From Acidimicrobiaceae bacterium (GTDB lineage: Bacteria > Actinomycetota > Acidimicrobiia > Acidimicrobiales > Palsa-688): a stretch of 62,515 nt of DNA. Shown piece by piece: positions 61,111 to 62,515 of this stretch. The notes beneath the pieces were generated by a model. It ran no database searches. It was not told where the DNA came from and saw only the letters and a list, made by a program, of their open reading frames with translations. The first letter of the stretch is position 1; every line of letters starts with the position of its first letter. The DNA is taken from positions 9,846 through 72,360 of the forward strand of contig PMWT01000220.1 of the NCBI GenBank assembly GCA_003166025.1, in the 5' to 3' direction. A program made the position numbers and the translations under genes.

Positions 61111-61547
61111 AGCGGTCTGCTGTTGGTCTGGAGCCGGGTCAGGATCTCGTCAAGCCGGGCGAGGTCATCGGAGCCCAGGTTGGTCAGCGCTGGCGGGGGC
61201 TTGTTGAGGATTGCCTGGCCGCGTTGGGCTGCGTCGCGTCCAGCGTCGGTGAGGTGCACGAGCTTGCGGCGGTTGTCGTCGGGGTGGGCGGTGCGACGGA
61301 CCAGGCCTCGCGCCTCGAGCTGGTCCACGCCGACCGTCGCGGCTGGTGGGTCGATCTCGGCGGTGCGTGCGATCTCTCGCAGGGTCATGGGGCCCTCGGC
61401 CAGCTTGATCAGCACCTCGACCTTGCCGGGCCCGAGATCGAGGGCGGCACGGAGGGCACGCCGGCGGTCCTGTCCGGTAACAAAGTCATGCAGGGCGGTC
61501 CACACTCGCGTTGCGGTGTCCGGCGGCGTGGCCGATCGGGCGGTCAT
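61107..61547 (-). CDS. MarR-family transcriptional regulator
   Basis: A 146-aa winged-helix repressor. The DNA-binding part is LAEGPMTLREIARTAEIDPPAATVGVDQLEARGLVRRTAHPDDNRRKLVHLTDAGRDA. Helices before and after form the dimer. MarR proteins release DNA on binding phenolic or drug-like ligands. Its ATG overlaps the transporter stop as ATGA, so efflux pump, regulator and the small gene are one operon, presumably self-repressed and drug-inducible. The promoter lies beyond the right edge. Confidence 0.88.
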   Translation of the reverse strand: MTARSATPPDTATRVWTALHDFVTGQDRRRALRAALDLGPGKVEVLIKLAEGPMTLREIARTAEIDPPAATVGVDQLEARGLVRRTAHPDDNRRKLVHLTDAGRDAAQRGQAILNKPPPALTNLGSDDLARLDEILTRLQTNSRPL

Positions 61548-62515
61548 CGGGCTCCTTCCGGGGCGGGGCTCAGGTCAGTGGCCAGGCGGGCGCCGTTCCG
61601 CTCGGCAGTCGCAAGCGCCCAGCGTCCGGTCGAGACCATGCCGAGCAGCATGACCACGGCCCCACAGCCGGCGAGCACCGCCCACGCCGCGTGGCTGGCG
61701 TGCACGAAGCCGGCCGAGGTCGTGGCGATCATCGCGCCGGTGACTGCGACCCCGACGGCGGCGCCGGTCTGGCGAAAGGTGGAGGCGATCGCTCCCGCGA
61801 CACCGGACTGGTCCCGGGGCAGACCCGACAGTGCGGTGTTGGTGATCGGGGCGCTGACCAGGCCCGCCCCTACTCCGTAGACGAGGTAGGCCACGATCAG
61901 GTACCACACCGCGGTGTGGGCGCTAAGGCTGATCAGCAGGATCGCGCCGACGGCGATCAGCCCTCCGGACACGATCAGCGGGAGCCTCGGCCCACGGCTG
62001 GCCACCAACCGGCCCGAGACGGTGGAGAACACGCCGATCATTGCGGCCATCGGGATGGTGAGCAACCCGGCGTGCAGCGCGCTGTAGCCACGAACGTCCT
62101 GCAGGTACAGCGTGTTGAGGAAGAGAAAGCCGCCTAGGGTCGCCAACGCGACCACCCCGATCAACGCCGCGCCCGAGAACGGCACGCTGCGGAAATACCG
62201 CATGTCGATCAACGGCTCACGCCGCCCCGACTCGAGCACGACCAGCGCGATCGCCGCGAGCACGGCAACCGCGAACAGAGCGACGATCGGCGCCGAGCCC
62301 CACCCGCTGCGTGGCCCCTCGATGATCCCAGCGGTCAGGCAGCCCAGCAAGGCGATGACCGCCAGCTGGCCAGGAGGGTCAAGACGGCGGGGCTTCCCAG
62401 CCCGCGACTCGGGCACGAACCGCTGCGTGAGCACGATCGCCATCAGTCCGATGGGAACGTTGATCCAGAAGATCGAACGCCACCCGATCCCGCTGACCAG
62501 CAGGCCACCGAGCAC
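61544..62515 (-). CDS. MFS drug/proton antiporter, DHA2 (EmrB/QacA-like), N terminus beyond window
   Basis: The visible 323 residues carry the C-terminal two-thirds of a 14-helix DHA2 pump. GIGWRSIFWINVPIGLMAIVLTQRFVPES is the helix 5-6 hallmark, and GLVSAPITNTALSGLPRDQSGVAGAIASTFRQTGAAVGVAV is the later signature. The reading frame is open to base 62515, so the start and helices 1-4 are missing. Exports toxic organic compounds using the proton gradient. Coupled to the MarR repressor by ATGA. Confidence 0.88.
   Translation of the reverse strand: MLGGLLVSGIGWRSIFWINVPIGLMAIVLTQRFVPESRAGKPRRLDPPGQLAVIALLGCLTAGIIEGPRSGWGSAPIVALFAVAVLAAIALVVLESGRREPLIDMRYFRSVPFSGAALIGVVALATLGGFLFLNTLYLQDVRGYSALHAGLLTIPMAAMIGVFSTVSGRLVASRGPRLPLIVSGGLIAVGAILLISLSAHTAVWYLIVAYLVYGVGAGLVSAPITNTALSGLPRDQSGVAGAIASTFRQTGAAVGVAVTGAMIATTSAGFVHASHAAWAVLAGCGAVVMLLGMVSTGRWALATAERNGARLATDLSPAPEGAR

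Overview
The window is high-GC DNA with actinobacterial gene content: an HxlR regulator next to a palindromic operator, frequent GTG and TTG starts, likely leaderless starts, several Tat-signal proteins, a CtpI-like P-type ATPase, and an IdeR/DtxR-type iron box. A deep-branching soil or freshwater actinobacterium is plausible, but no marker gene here fixes the taxon.

Layout. 0-4 kb: an iron(III) ABC transporter operon read leftward, with a near-consensus iron box at its promoter. 4-11.4 kb: housekeeping and stress genes (aldo/keto reductase, S51-like amidotransferase, Dabb and DUF1330 proteins, a CDF zinc exporter, PhoU facing a PHS-type transporter, a GNAT enzyme). 11.6-20.8 kb: three very long, tightly coupled genes (345, 856 and 1461 aa). 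Only the first has a Tat signal. A frameshifted FG-GAP repeat gene follows. This is the least explained locus and the best candidate for an undescribed system. 21-25.6 kb: a fused molybdenum hydroxylase, a methyltransferase and an AhpD-like protein. 25.7-34.0 kb: an accessory island with a tyrosine integrase, two complete type II toxin-antitoxin pairs, a frameshifted orphan antitoxin, secreted or membrane orphans and several gene remnants, ending at tRNA-Gly(UCC). 34.2-47 kb: 1-Cys peroxiredoxin, galactokinase, a Tat-signal/DUF4331/TatA cluster, a double-CDGSH protein, an HxlR regulator divergent from an HtrA-like protease, a wrecked second HtrA copy, and a PAS-PAS-GGDEF diguanylate cyclase. 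47-54.7 kb: a secreted triple-repeat protein below a phased TGTGA array, then a 1471-aa P-type ATPase with three tiny single-helix membrane proteins. 54.6-62.5 kb: redox enzymes, a collapsed hicBA pair, a cyclase with an extra N-terminal domain, and a MarR-controlled MFS efflux gene cut by the window edge.

Recurring theme. I can read at least ten decayed genes: FG-GAP, SDR, antitoxin, an integrase-linked ORF, VOC, AKR, HtrA, MFS, hicBA and an alpha/beta hydrolase tail. The longest genes (4.4 kb each) are intact, so real gene decay is more likely than poor sequence quality.
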